This document shows positions 41,128 to 51,441 of a DNA stretch of 64,000 nt, piece by piece. This DNA comes from Euglena gracilis. Lineage: Eukaryota; Euglenida; Euglenophyceae; Euglenales. How positions within the stretch are numbered: the first letter of the stretch is position 1; each line of letters opens with the position of its first letter. The translations under genes and the position numbers were made by a program. The stretch spans positions 38,572,426-38,636,425 of the forward strand of contig CP154955.1 in the NCBI GenBank assembly GCA_039621445.1. The letters are read 5' to 3'. Under the pieces are notes generated by a model. It was not told where the DNA came from. It saw only the letters and a program-made list of their open reading frames with translations, and ran no database searches.

Positions 41128-42696
41128 TTGCATTATTCCCAACCACCCATCAGCAGGTCAGAGCATTCATCCCAAAATGTCCATGGGATCCCATGGAAAG
41201 TGGTCATCAACCCAACCACCCACAACCCCACAGAATCAATTACTTGGGGAAATAAATTCCATGGAGGAAAAGTGGAGAAACACCCCCTGCACCAAAGGCT
41301 CCAAAAAAGCCTAAAATGGTGGACCAAAAATGCCCCCCCCACCAACCTGCAAACTCATCAAAGATGGAATCCAACCCCCATGGGACAGAAATCCAGACTT
41401 GTCCACCCACCAAAATTCAGGGCAAACCTAAACCTCACCCAGGCAGAAAAAATCCTGTTGGATTACGAAAAATCTGGGTCCATAAGGAGGGTTCAGGATG
41501 CACGAACCCAACACCTAATCCCCTGGTTTCTAATATCAAAACCAGAATGGGGGGAGACAAAATGGAGGTTCATAGGCGACTGCAGGGAATTAAACCAGCA
41601 GTTTCAGGTAAAACCTTCCAAGCTGGATCACATCTAGCACATACTTCCAATTCTGGAAAAATGTCAATGGGCAGCCAAAATAGACTTAAAGGATGCCTAT
41701 TTTCACATTCCAGTGAGCCAGGCCCTTGATGCCATTTTTGAGGCATCAAGTGGGGGGGCAAACTTGGGAGTTCCAAGCAGGCTGCTTTGGCCTGAACATA
41801 ATGCCCCAAATTTTCATGGGGGTCATGAAAACATTCGAAAAGCTGTGGAGAAAAAGGGGCATTCAGGTATTTATTTACCTGGACGACATTCTGGTGGTGG
41901 CCCCCACCAGAAACACTCTACAACATCATCTGAACACAGTGGTCAGGGATTTATTAAAATCAGGGTTCAAGATCAATGTAAAAAAGTCAACCCTGGAACC
42001 CACTCAAATTGTAAACCACCTGGGGTTTCAACTAAACTTCCAAGAAGGAAGATTACAAGCACCCCCACAAAAAGTCAAGACCATAAAAAAGGAGCTGGGC
42101 AAAATCGTAAAAAGGACTTCATGTTAAAAACGCATTTAGCTGCCATTTTGGGACAAAGCAGGTCCAACCCGATGGCCCTGCCCTTCCTCAGGGCTTTTAC
42201 GGATGCCCTGGCCAATTTTCTGGCAAAACATTCCACAGCCCCCTGGGACTCCAAACATCCCATTTCACCAGAGATAAAAACCCAACTAAAGGAAATCAAA
42301 ATTCTACCCGACACATGGGAGGGAAGACCCTTCCCCCAAAACGCCACCAGAGAATTGCACTCAGACAGCAGCACCCACGCATGGGGGGGATTAGACATCC
42401 GTACAGGAAAAATTGTGCAGGAATTTTGGCGGGAAAAGTCCACACTGCACATAAATGTCAAAGAACTAAGTGCAGCAATAAGCACAGTAAAAAGCCTAAG
42501 CAAGCGGGGAGAAACAGTTCTACTTTCAGTAGACAATCAGGTAATTTATTATTACCTGACAAAAGGGGGAGGCAAAAAGGACCCCTTCAATACAATGCTC
42601 AGACCATTTTTCGAATGGTGCACGGAGCACAAAATCAATTTGCAAGTAAAGTGGGTGCCTTCAAAGGAATGCCTAGCAGACCCCATAAGCAGATGA
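41128..42696 (+). pseudogene. RT-RNase H of F2, frameshifted
   Basis: Same lesions as F1 (TAG ~41635, frameshift ~41720, shift ~42115) except that codon 42053-42055 is TTA, so the RT frame with YLDD runs unbroken from 41726 to 42127. RNase H (SDSSTHAWGGLD) ends at TGA 42694. This shows the extra TGA of F1 arose after the duplication. Confidence 0.83.
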
Positions 42697-42699
42697 GAA

Positions 42700-43215
42700 A
42701 TGGACAGGGGGGATTACTCACTGGACCCCCAACTTTTTCAATGGCTCAAGCACCATTTCAAACAGTTCATAGCCTTGAAAACAGATTTATTTGCCTCCCA
42801 AGGCAACAAAAAAACTGCCCAATTTTGTGGCCAGGTGGCCCCACTGGGAGGCCTCAGCAGTGGATGCATTGCAATGTCCCATGGACAACATGGGGGATCT
42901 TTATGCAAACCCCCCCTGGTCAATAATTCAGAAATTCCTCCCAAGATTGAAAACTTTTCCACAGACAAAAGTTTTGATGGTAACCCCCTACTGGGATTCA
43001 GCCACCTGGTGGCCCCAGTTAATAAAAATGAAAGTGCCAGGGACCCCCTGCCTGAAAACCACCCCCTACATGGGTATGTTCACCAATTGCAGGGGAGAAA
43101 AAATGCCACCCACAGGTGGCCCCTTCTTTGCATGATTTGCTCAGGCAAATTCTGGAAGGGAAACAAATACAAAATACGTCCATTAACGATTTCCTGGGAA
43201 GAAACCCCAGTATAA
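42700..43215 (+). pseudogene. Methyltransferase-like domain of F2
   Basis: YANPPWSII is near 42898-42925 in one frame and the preceding DLFASQGNKKTAQF in another. A frame change near 43110 relative to F1 comes from one lost C in the run before AGGTGGCCCC. Confidence 0.7.
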
Positions 43216-44060
43216 GGCATTATCAAAACGCCTTTACCCTTCTATAGGTCATTCTGGAAAAAATGGGGGTACCCCCCCTACAGCCACCACTGACCAAGTG
43301 GTTGACGCTTTGATACAACTTTTTCATTTTTCAAGGGCACAGGCCCGTAATGCATACTGTGCTATGCTTTTAATCCCTGGCTTTGGTGGCCTGAAGTTCC
43401 ATGGCATGTTGGCCCCTTACAAAAGGCTTTGGAACCAAAATCTGGAGAAGTATGGTGCCTTTTGGGATCCCCTCCCAATCCTCCTGGGGCTGGCACAGTC
43501 CCCCCTGCCCACTGATATTTGTACACTGCGTACACAACTCATTTTTTGCTGCAGAATTCTCTGTTTATATCGATCGTCTGATTTGGCACAGGCCCAAAGA
43601 ACCACCAGTGTGTTGGGTGGGGCTCCCTACATCAAAATTAAGCGTAAAGGCCAGAAGCTCCACAAGTGGGAGAGAGTTGTTGCAATTCCTCAATGCCCCA
43701 AATCAGTCCCTTTCATTTAATAATGACGTAAGTGGCGGCAACACGTTTCTTTGTGAAGCCTGGGGGCCCCCTTTTAATTTCGTCAAAACCCCCTATAAAG
43801 CCATTTGTGCTGATACAGTTGCTTCCATCACAAAAACATTTTTTGCCCAACATGGGGTCACCCCCCAGATGTGGTGACCACACTCCACCAGAGGGGCAGG
43901 GGTTGGTTTACTCAAAAAATTGGGCCTTTCTGCCCAAAAAGTTTTTGAAATTGGTCAGTGGAAGGGGGTGGAGGCTTTCACAGCCCATTATCAAAGGCTT
44001 GGTGCCCAAGGTGCTTTGGAGAATGCCCTGGCCCCCCTGTTTTCCATGCAAAATCTGGCC
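42953..44060 (+). pseudogene. Tyrosine recombinase of F2, with stops
   Basis: Copy of the F1 YR: TAG at ~43245, first-Arg region LRTQLIFCCRILCLYRSS, TGA at ~43876 before PHSTRGAGV, and FTAHYQRLG. The HxxR context reads RGAG as in family A, where F1 has RAAG. Confidence 0.8.
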
Positions 44061-44282
44061 TCACAATGGCAAAGTGCGGAGCCCGAGGTGTCTCGTACTC
44101 CCTCGAGGCACACCGACAAGGGAGGAAGGGACGCCGAGGGCGAAGCACAAAGACATTGTGAGCCCGACCCCCCCACCCCTTTAAGAAAATTTGTCTTCAA
44201 ACGCCCTCGGTCAGAAGATGGGGGCCAGGGGGGGAGAGGGGGGGGACCCCCCCAGGGGGACCATTCGGGCTCCGCACTGCGA

Positions 44283-44380
44283 GATGGTGAGGTCCTGCTT
44301 TCTTTGCCGGCTGTTCTGTTCTGGTGTGTTTGTGCGTGCGCGGGGGGTGCTTCTTACTGCTTTTTGTTGCCGGAGTTGGC
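44283..44380 (+). repeat. Left inverted terminal repeat of E
   Basis: 98 bp, near-exact complement of 48739-48837. Confidence 0.9.
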
Positions 44381-44494
44381 TGATTCCTAATTCTGCCCTT
44401 CGACCTCAAGGAGAAAGAATTTCAACACTACGAATGCGGTCAATACTGAAGACAAAGACATTCAAAAAATCAAACACGTGTTCAACGGAATTCA

Positions 44495-47400
44495 ATGAAA
44501 GATGTGTTGGAAAAAATTTCAAGCTGTCAAGAGGAAGTGGGAGCGCAAGGACGTTCAAGACAGACAACCGAAGCTGGAACTGCAGGCGCTGGAGTACCTG
44601 ATGGAGCAGGGCCAACACGTCCGTCCGTGGCCGTCGCAACCCTTCCGCCCCCCAATTCGTCAGAAATTTCCTGTTTTCAACAAAGCTTTTGTGACGGCCA
44701 TGGACCCTGGACACTCGTGGTCAGAGCAAAGCGTCAGAGGAGCCATCCAGGGCAAGGCCCATTGTGTCATGGGGACCCATCACAGTCATCAATCAAGGAA
44801 ACATTGTCAGGAGCGGGAAACACAGGTCTGGCAGACTACCCATTCCCCTTCTCATCCCCACCCCTATGGCAGGGGAAATATGACAAGTTCAAAGGGTTCA
44901 AGTCAGGAAGGTGGAAACCCTCCTCAAAATGGCCATGGCAGCCATCTATCTACAGGGCCTGGGGCCCAAGGCTATGGCAGCCATCATTCAAAAGGGCATG
45001 GTGCCCATTCTCAAGGGCACAGAACCCAGAATCCCAGCAGGGGACCCCAGTGGGGAGAGGTATGTCCAACTATCCCCCCAGAACCCTCAAAATCATTCCC
45101 CCCAGGGGAAGCAAGCCACAGCCAAGACAGGTGGCATCAAACCCCTCAGGGAAATTCAGCCATGGTGGCTTATCTGGGGAACCAAGAGGGAAAAAGAAGA
45201 CACAAGAAAAGTGCTGGAGAGAAGGTCAATGGGGACCAAGAAGGCCAGATGGCCCTGAAGGCCAATGGAGGCCATTACAATCAAGATATCAGGGCCAATG
45301 GAGGCCATTTCAAGCAAATTCAGGTGGCCACTGGAGGCAAGCACATTCAAGATATCAGCCCTTGGGGGGGAGGCCCAAGATTGGCTACACCAGGGCCCCC
45401 CCAGAAGGTAATCAGCCCTCACCCCCCAGCATTATATGTACCTCCCCACCACAGACCTTCCCCCATCGTTCCAAAACAGGGGGAAAGCCTGTCTTTGAGA
45501 AGCCCTATGGCAGGGACAGCTACAGCCCCAGTGATGGGGCAGCCAGGGATGACCCCAGTAATGGGGAAACCTGGGGGAGGGACCCCAGTGATGGGGCCAG
45601 TAGAATCCCCAGACACATTACACCCAGGGGTACCCCCTTACAAGGCCCTGCAGGCCAGCATCCCCCATTGGGTCAAGGCAGGAGCCAGCAGAGAGGTATT
45701 AAACCTGATAAGGGAGGGAGTTGTGGCAGATCTTCCCCTCCCCCCTCAAATGTCCTTAAACGTTCCCTTCAAAACTCCCCAAGAAATAATGACTGCCCAG
45801 AAAATTCTGAGAGAATACGAATGTGCAGGGGCAACCAGGCAAATCCCCCCAGAGGAGGCAAAACATTTGGTACCTTACTTCATCATTTCCAAAAAAGAAG
45901 GGGAAAAGACAAAGGAAAGACTGATTTCAGACTGTCGACAATTAAATCTCCACTTCACCCCCCAGAAGTTCAGACTGGAGCATATGGGAAATATCTTCCC
46001 ATATCTGAGGAAAGGTTGGTTCTGTGGAAAAATAGATTTGAAAGATGCTTATTTCCACTTAAAACTGCACAGCAGTCTAGAAAGGCATGTTTGCATGCAG
46101 GTGGGGGGGGGGAAACCTGGCAGTTTCAAGCTGCATGCTTCGGCATCAGCAGCCTGCCTCAAAAATTTATGACTCTCATGAGAGTCTGGGAGAGAAAATG
46201 GAGAAAAGAGGGAAAGGTAGTTTTCATCTACCTGGACGACATTTTGCTGTTAGCCCCCAGCAAAAAGACAGCAGCCCAGCATTTGGCAGAAATAAAACAG
46301 GACCTTTTACTGGCAGGTTTCAGATTAAACCTCCCCAAGTCCTGTCTGGAACCCACACAGGAAATAAAACATTTGGGCCAGTGGGTCAACTTGAAAAAAG
46401 GCCAGCTGGAAATTCCTCAGGAAAAACTAAAATCCTTAAGAAAGGAGCTGGGCAAAGTGCTCACAGCACAAAAAATGAGCTGCAGAAAGCTCAGTTCCAT
46501 TGTAGGTCAAGTCAGAAGTTACCTAGTCTCAATGCCATTTCTCAGAATTCTGACAGACCAACTTTGCAAAATGGTGGATTTGCACACAAAGTGGGGTTGG
46601 GACCACACCCTAACCATTCCCCAGGGGGTCAAAGATCAAATTGTGGAGTTAAAAGAGTTTTTGCATCCAGGTGTGGGCAGAGCTTTTCAATCCCAGGCCT
46701 CTCAGGAACTGTTCTCAGACAGCAGCACCTGGCAGTGGGGGGGGCTGGACAAAAACTCAGGCCAAAAAGTGCAGGATTTTTGGAGGGACCTACACATCCT
46801 TCACATCAACCAAAAAGAGTTGATGTCAGCAGTGGAGACAGTAAAAAGTCTGGCCAAACCAAAACAAACAATAATGCTTCATGTGGACAGCCAGGTGGCT
46901 GTCAGTTATTTAACAAAATGGGGAGGCAGAAAGCCCTACCTAAATTCCATCTTAAAACCCCTGCTGTATCATTGTCAGGAAAAGAAAATAAATTTGCAGG
47001 TGGTTTGGGTTCCCACAAAAGAGCAATTGGCAGACTCCCTGACCAGGGAGCAAAAGGACCCAGGGGATTATACCCTAAATTTGAACATCTTTCACCAAAT
47101 TCTGAAATTTTTCAGAAAGGACATTACCCCAGAGGTGGACATGTTTTGCACACCCAGCAACAAAGAATTTCCCCAGTTTGTTTGTCGATACCCCCACCAA
47201 GGGGCTTTGCTGGTGGATGCCTTGAAGGCAGATTTGAAGGGCCTCCCCCCAGTTTATGCCAACCCTCCCTGGAGCATCATTCCCCAGTGGGTTCAGAGAT
47301 TAATGTTAAACCCAGACCTAACATGTCTGTTGATCGTACCCCACTGGGCTTCGACATCATGGTGGCGCCAATTAATGTCAATCAGACAGCCAGGCAGCAA

Positions 47401-47551
47401 AGTTTTGCTGGTCCCCCCCCAATGGGGTCTATTCACCAACTGCTGGGGGGAGGAGATGCCCCCCCCAAGGTGGAATTTGGCCTGCTTGATTGTGTCAGGC
47501 AAATATTACAATCCCAGGAAGTTTCGATGTCCAGTATCGACACTTACATAA
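44495..47551 (+). CDS. ORF1 frame of E, running into RT-RNase H-methyltransferase
   Basis: The first ~90 residues are ORF1 (CDGHGPWTLVVRAKRQR at residue ~67-83). The frame stays open through the repeat zone as an overprint, and from the G10 run at 46103-46112 it is the RT frame: WQFQAACFGISSLPQKF, YLDD at 46229-46240, RNase H (LFSDSSTWQWGGLD), then an intact methyltransferase-like domain with DMFCTPSNKEFPQFVCRYP and NPPW at 47261-47272, ending at 47551. This is the only copy whose methyltransferase domain has no stop. Copy A has eight Gs at the run. With eight, RT would be continuous with the 44502 frame instead, so translation of RT here needs a frameshift or a different G count. Confidence 0.75.
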   Translation: MKDVLEKISSCQEEVGAQGRSRQTTEAGTAGAGVPDGAGPTRPSVAVATLPPPNSSEISCFQQSFCDGHGPWTLVVRAKRQRSHPGQGPLCHGDPSQSSIKETLSGAGNTGLADYPFPFSSPPLWQGKYDKFKGFKSGRWKPSSKWPWQPSIYRAWGPRLWQPSFKRAWCPFSRAQNPESQQGTPVGRGMSNYPPRTLKIIPPRGSKPQPRQVASNPSGKFSHGGLSGEPRGKKKTQEKCWREGQWGPRRPDGPEGQWRPLQSRYQGQWRPFQANSGGHWRQAHSRYQPLGGRPKIGYTRAPPEGNQPSPPSIICTSPPQTFPHRSKTGGKPVFEKPYGRDSYSPSDGAARDDPSNGETWGRDPSDGASRIPRHITPRGTPLQGPAGQHPPLGQGRSQQRGIKPDKGGSCGRSSPPPSNVLKRSLQNSPRNNDCPENSERIRMCRGNQANPPRGGKTFGTLLHHFQKRRGKDKGKTDFRLSTIKSPLHPPEVQTGAYGKYLPISEERLVLWKNRFERCLFPLKTAQQSRKACLHAGGGGETWQFQAACFGISSLPQKFMTLMRVWERKWRKEGKVVFIYLDDILLLAPSKKTAAQHLAEIKQDLLLAGFRLNLPKSCLEPTQEIKHLGQWVNLKKGQLEIPQEKLKSLRKELGKVLTAQKMSCRKLSSIVGQVRSYLVSMPFLRILTDQLCKMVDLHTKWGWDHTLTIPQGVKDQIVELKEFLHPGVGRAFQSQASQELFSDSSTWQWGGLDKNSGQKVQDFWRDLHILHINQKELMSAVETVKSLAKPKQTIMLHVDSQVAVSYLTKWGGRKPYLNSILKPLLYHCQEKKINLQVVWVPTKEQLADSLTREQKDPGDYTLNLNIFHQILKFFRKDITPEVDMFCTPSNKEFPQFVCRYPHQGALLVDALKADLKGLPPVYANPPWSIIPQWVQRLMLNPDLTCLLIVPHWASTSWWRQLMSIRQPGSKVLLVPPQWGLFTNCWGEEMPPPRWNLACLIVSGKYYNPRKFRCPVSTLT
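44502..46172 (+). CDS. Upstream RT frame of E (N-terminal RT), broken at the G run
   Basis: Carries the repeat-rich region, then PFKTPQEIMTAQKILREYE, ERLISDCRQLNLHFTPQKF and GKIDLKDAYFHLKL. It reaches VCMQVGG at the G10 run, after which it goes out of frame and stops at 46172. Together with the previous entry it makes a complete RT. The break is two extra Gs relative to copies A and B: mutation, sequencing error in a homopolymer, or slippage site. Confidence 0.78.
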   Translation: MCWKKFQAVKRKWERKDVQDRQPKLELQALEYLMEQGQHVRPWPSQPFRPPIRQKFPVFNKAFVTAMDPGHSWSEQSVRGAIQGKAHCVMGTHHSHQSRKHCQERETQVWQTTHSPSHPHPYGRGNMTSSKGSSQEGGNPPQNGHGSHLSTGPGAQGYGSHHSKGHGAHSQGHRTQNPSRGPQWGEVCPTIPPEPSKSFPPGEASHSQDRWHQTPQGNSAMVAYLGNQEGKRRHKKSAGEKVNGDQEGQMALKANGGHYNQDIRANGGHFKQIQVATGGKHIQDISPWGGGPRLATPGPPQKVISPHPPALYVPPHHRPSPIVPKQGESLSLRSPMAGTATAPVMGQPGMTPVMGKPGGGTPVMGPVESPDTLHPGVPPYKALQASIPHWVKAGASREVLNLIREGVVADLPLPPQMSLNVPFKTPQEIMTAQKILREYECAGATRQIPPEEAKHLVPYFIISKKEGEKTKERLISDCRQLNLHFTPQKFRLEHMGNIFPYLRKGWFCGKIDLKDAYFHLKLHSSLERHVCMQVGGGKPGSFKLHASASAACLKNL

Positions 47552-48957
47552 AAAATCTGGGAAATGTCAAAATATATGACTCAGCATTCAAGGCTTTGAT
47601 GGGCCAATTATTGCAAAAAGGGGTGCCTCTGCAGAAGTGCACAGTCCCCAAGATGGCTGAAGCCATCCCTGATCTTGCTGTTCATAGCATCAACACTGCA
47701 CGAAATGCATACGCAGCAGCCTTATTACTCCCAGGGTTTGGGTCTTTGAGATTTTCACCTCTTCTGGCTCCATTGAAAAGGAAGTGGAATGCCAATGTCT
47801 GCAAGTATGCCCACTTTTGGGACCCCACTGATTTCCTAGAAAACATCATGAGGAATTCCACACCCCTCTCAGACCTATCTGTGAAAGAGCTCAGAAACAG
47901 ACTCATCATCTGTTGGAGGCTTTTGGCCCTCCACAGGGGGGTTGATTTAGCCAGGACACAGCGAAAAATCAGTTTTGTGGGAGAAAAAAATTTCATTTTA
48001 TTGCAAAGGAAGGGGTGGCAGTTCCCAAGATGGGAGGAAATTTTGAATTTGCCACACACCCCCCTCATAAGCCCATGGCATTTATTGAAAGAGTATGTGG
48101 AAAGGACAGCCCACATGGTTGGACACAAAAATAATTTGTTATGGTCTTTGGATGGTAAAAGACCTTTGACATCAGAAAGGGTGAATTCCCTGACCAGAGA
48201 AATTCTGCAAGAGGGGGGGGTGGACACCACCCACTGGAAACCCCACAGCACCAGAGGGGCTGGGGTTTTATGGTGGAAAAATGCTGGTTTGCAAGTGAAA
48301 GAAGTCCAGCAATTGGGTCAGTGGAAAAATTTTGGGGCCTTCCAAGCTCATTATTTAAGGCTGGGAGTCGTGTCAAAAATTCAAAATATTATGGCCCAAA
48401 GGGGGGTGCACAGTACCTCACCATCTCGCAGTGCGGAGCCCGAATGGTCTCGGACTCCCACGACAGAGGAAGGGGGAGGAAGGGACCAAGAGGGCGAAGC
48501 ACAAGAAGATGGTGAGCCCAACCCGCCCACCCCAAAAATCAGCAGAAAAAGAAAACCATCCCAACCAGAAAGGGGACCCCCAAACAAGCAGCCCCAACCG
48601 CCCACCCAGCAACCCACCAGAAAGCGAAAACCATCCCCATCAGGGGGGGGGGGGGCCACCAAGCGACCATGGGAGAGGGGGGGGGGCGGGGCCACGACGG
48701 TTCAGCTTCGCCAAGGTGTCGGAGGAGGCCACCTCATCGCCAACTCCGGCAACAAAGGCGCAGTAAGAAGCACCCCCCGCGCACGCACAAACACACCAGA
48801 ACAGAACAGCCGGCAAAGAAAGCAGGACCTCACCATCTTCTTGTGCTTCGCCCTCTTGGTCCCTTCCTCCCCCTTCCTCTGTCGCGGGAGTCCGAAAAGA
48901 AGCCACGTCGTCACGTCGGAGAAGCATCAGCAGCCAACTCCGGCGAGGCGGCACTAA
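47359..48957 (+). CDS. Tyrosine recombinase of E
   Basis: ATG 47359 is equivalent to the start chosen in copy A; the frame is open upstream to 46087. It contains IDTYIKNLGN, LRNRLIICWRLLALHRG, HSTR at 48244-48255, LGQWKNFGAF and AHYLR with Tyr at 48352-48354, so the catalytic set is complete. After the YR domain the frame passes through the ICR. A longer G run near 48650 puts it out of the frame used in copy A, so it misses the equivalent stop, crosses the right ITR and leaves the element, ending 62 bp into F2. The extra tail is unlikely to matter for the catalytic domain. Confidence 0.88.
   Translation: MVAPINVNQTARQQSFAGPPPMGSIHQLLGGGDAPPKVEFGLLDCVRQILQSQEVSMSSIDTYIKNLGNVKIYDSAFKALMGQLLQKGVPLQKCTVPKMAEAIPDLAVHSINTARNAYAAALLLPGFGSLRFSPLLAPLKRKWNANVCKYAHFWDPTDFLENIMRNSTPLSDLSVKELRNRLIICWRLLALHRGVDLARTQRKISFVGEKNFILLQRKGWQFPRWEEILNLPHTPLISPWHLLKEYVERTAHMVGHKNNLLWSLDGKRPLTSERVNSLTREILQEGGVDTTHWKPHSTRGAGVLWWKNAGLQVKEVQQLGQWKNFGAFQAHYLRLGVVSKIQNIMAQRGVHSTSPSRSAEPEWSRTPTTEEGGGRDQEGEAQEDGEPNPPTPKISRKRKPSQPERGPPNKQPQPPTQQPTRKRKPSPSGGGGATKRPWERGGGGATTVQLRQGVGGGHLIANSGNKGAVRSTPRARTNTPEQNSRQRKQDLTIFLCFALLVPSSPFLCRGSPKRSHVVTSEKHQQPTPARRH
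48419..48514 (+). other. Internal complementary region of E
   Basis: Reverse complement of the joined right and left edges; junction GAATGGTC/TCGGACTCCC. Confidence 0.9.
48739..48837 (-). repeat. Right inverted terminal repeat of E
   Basis: Complement of 44283-44380; the outer edge runs to 48895. Confidence 0.9.
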
Positions 48958-49092
48958 GCAGGGACTCCTAACCCAGCACAGCGAACAATCGCACAACAGA
49001 CCGCCGGCGAGCAAGGCATGGCCTCACAATGTCTTTGTTCTTCGCCCTCGGTGTCCCTTCCTCCCTTGTCGATGTGCCTCGAGGGAGTACGA

Positions 49093-49870
49093 ATCTGGCG
49101 TGCGTGCCGCCATCTGTGTCCTTTCACCCCAAGCTAGGGTGCAAGCCCGAGGTGTCCAGCCCCAAAAACTCCAGAAAAACGCACCTTTTCTGGAAAGGAA
49201 ACCTTTCGGAGGAAGGAAGGGAAAATCCCCAGCGAGGGGAGATTGGTTGGGAATCGACTTCCCTTTTTGAGGGAAATTCTTAACAAGGGGAGGTGGGGGG
49301 GGTTGGGAATAAGTTACCTTTTTGAGGGATTTGCCAAAATTTTTCCCTTTTTTCTCTGAAGGTCAAGTTCAAGCTCAAGTTCTTGTTTTTGAAAACCCAC
49401 CAACGTTCGAAATGCAGTTGTGGATGCTTTGATGGTTCAAAATACATTCCTCTCTCAATTCCTTCCAAATTTGGAATTGTTCGCTCAGGAAATGGAGCTT
49501 GAAATGAATACAAAAAATCTCCTAAAAAAAGCAAACATGTCAAACGAAGCTGGAAAAACAAAAGAAAGAGGGGAAATGAAACTTCCAAACTCAACAAGTA
49601 GCATTGGAAACTTACTTCTCCTATCAAGCATGAGATCCCGCAGCAATCCTGGGACGCAATGAAATATTATTGAACCAACTGCAGGCCCTCCACAAATTCC
49701 CAGACCAGGTCCACAAATTCCCAGATCCCTGGGGGGGTCCAGCTCGAGACTGGAAACTTTGGGCTGCTGGAAAAAAGCCGTTGGCTGGTTGGCTGACCTC
49801 CCCTCCCCCCACTGGGCCCGGCCTGGGGTTGAATCGTGCTTGTACCTACAGTCAAGCCCAAAAATATCCC
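49093..49870 (+). other. Flank of F2 with small unexplained frame (49420-49662)
   Basis: Counterpart of 27966-28743; the same ~80-codon frame is present without change. Confidence 0.35.
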
Positions 49871-49940
49871 CATTTTAGGCAATTTTAGGCCATTTTAGGC
49901 CATTTTAGGCCATTTAAGGCCATTTTAGGCCATTTTAAGG
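49871..49940. repeat. ATTTTAGGCC array (left, unit 2)
   Basis: Seven 10-bp units, as at 28744-28812. Confidence 0.92.
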
Positions 49941-51247
49941 TATAGGTGGGGGTTCTGAAAATCATAATTTGCGTCATTTTTGTCCCGAAAACTGCATAAT
50001 AACGTGTGCGAACCTTCTCTTATTCAGTTATGAGAAACGCACATCCCAAAAAGCATGCAAAATTCATGAACACTTGATCAAAACCATGGGAAGCTCAACA
50101 ATTCTTAATTCATGCCCTATAGAGGAATTCTGAACAGAATTTGTGGCAATGAAAAATTTTCAGAAAAAAAAACGTGGACAAATGTTAAAAGTTTTTATTT
50201 GTGCGACCAAAAAAGAGCCCAGTTTTTTTTATTTTGTGAAATCTATACCATTTTGCGGGATTTCGCAAAAAGAAGTTTCTGACTTTTCTGGGGGAATAAT
50301 TCATCTTCATTGTCTGCATGTGGCTTATATTTTTCCCATCTGGTCCAAAATCTATGTTTCCCAAAGTTTTAGGTTGTGTGTTGTGTGTGCAGCAATTTTG
50401 AGGGGTTTAACTCGAGAAGGTGGGGGAATTGAGGGTAGGGTAGGGTAATGAGTGGAGACTCTTTTTTGTCGGGTATTTCACAGGCCACTGTGACGTGATG
50501 ATGGGAGAGCAAGTTTGCATGAGTGTCAAACTTTCAGCAGACAAAAGAAAGCCAAAAATTTTTAAAAAAATTTTGCGGCCAAGATACACAAATTAAGGAA
50601 CCAAGTGTGAATGGAAGGAGGAGGGGAGCCAAACTCTGGGGGGGTTTATGGCATACAAAGTTGGTACCTGAAGATTGACTCCCAAGCCTTGACCTCCCAA
50701 ATATAAGACAAATATAAGACCCCAACCACGCCATAAGACACCCCCAACCTTGGACGTCATTTGGGGATTTTCGGTCCAACGCCAAATTTGAGGCTGTTGC
50801 CTGGTGAGATTCAATTTGATTTTGGCATTGTTTTAGCCACTTGGGCCTTTTTTGGTGATTGCAGAGATCAAAAGGCAAAACTGAAAACAATTCCTCTTCT
50901 CCGTGTTTGGTTTCCCCCTAGGAGAAACTTAATACTAAAACTTCATTCCAAATTTGCACTGTTTCATTATTTGCGAAGCAGACATCGTTGCACAGCAAAA
51001 AAGGATGGGAGTAAGAAAAATACTGCTGTCCAAACCTTCAAAATTCAGCTACCAAAAAAAAGGTTGGGGACCGTGGATTTAGGGACTGATACTATTATTA
51101 GTTGGGATGGAAAAAAGGGCGTTGCGGGGCTGTGCTCCTCTACCAAATCCACTGTTCGCCGTCCACATTGACAAAAGACACCAAAAGTCAGTACCTGAAT
51201 GGCTACAATTGTTCACAAAAAAAATTGTTGTGCAACAAAATTTTTCC
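49941..51247. other. Block between decanucleotide arrays (unit 2), no recognised gene
   Basis: Copy of 28813-30122. Nothing recognised. Confidence 0.45.
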
Positions 51248-51371
51248 CATTTTGGGCCATTTTAGGCCATTTTAGGCACCCCACCTATAGGGGGTCAAAA
51301 AGTCATTTTAGGCCATTTTAGGCCATTTTAGGGCATTTTAGGCCATTTTAGGCCATTTTAGGCCATTTTAG
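51248..51371. repeat. ATTTTAGGCC array (right, unit 2)
   Basis: Same as 30123-30246, with the spacer reading CACCTATAGGGGGTC. Confidence 0.92.
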
Positions 51372-51441
51372 CTTTAGGTGCTTGATCGGGTACCAAAAAA
51401 TCGAAACTCAAAAAATGCCCCAAAACCGCCAATAATGCAAA

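Larger units (their letters stand above)
44259..48895 (+). mobile_element. DIRS-type YR retrotransposon, family A, copy E
   Basis: 4637 bp, GACCATTCGGG to GGGAGTCCGA, inserted in F2. The orthologous empty site in unit 1 is 27768/27769 (CCCAGGGG/AAAGAAG). The flanks here read CCCAGGGG and AAAGAAG with nothing gained or lost, so there is no target-site duplication. It therefore inserted after the segmental duplication and is the youngest dated element of the window. Both lesions seen are length changes in G runs (46103-46112 and ~48648-48660). Confidence 0.93.
39780..49092 (+). mobile_element. Family-C DIRS element F2, interrupted by element E
   Basis: Ortholog of F1 (left end 39780, right end 49092). 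Element E occupies 44259-48895, between its ICR and right ITR. Without E it is 4676 bp. Confidence 0.9.
30317..51441. repeat. Tandem segmental duplication, unit 2 (with two later insertions)
   Basis: Collinear with 14927-30316. The extra length is the rDNA insert (30487-31574, 1088 bp) and element E (44259-48895, 4637 bp). The unit ends at 51441, after which sequence absent from unit 1 begins. Confidence 0.95.
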
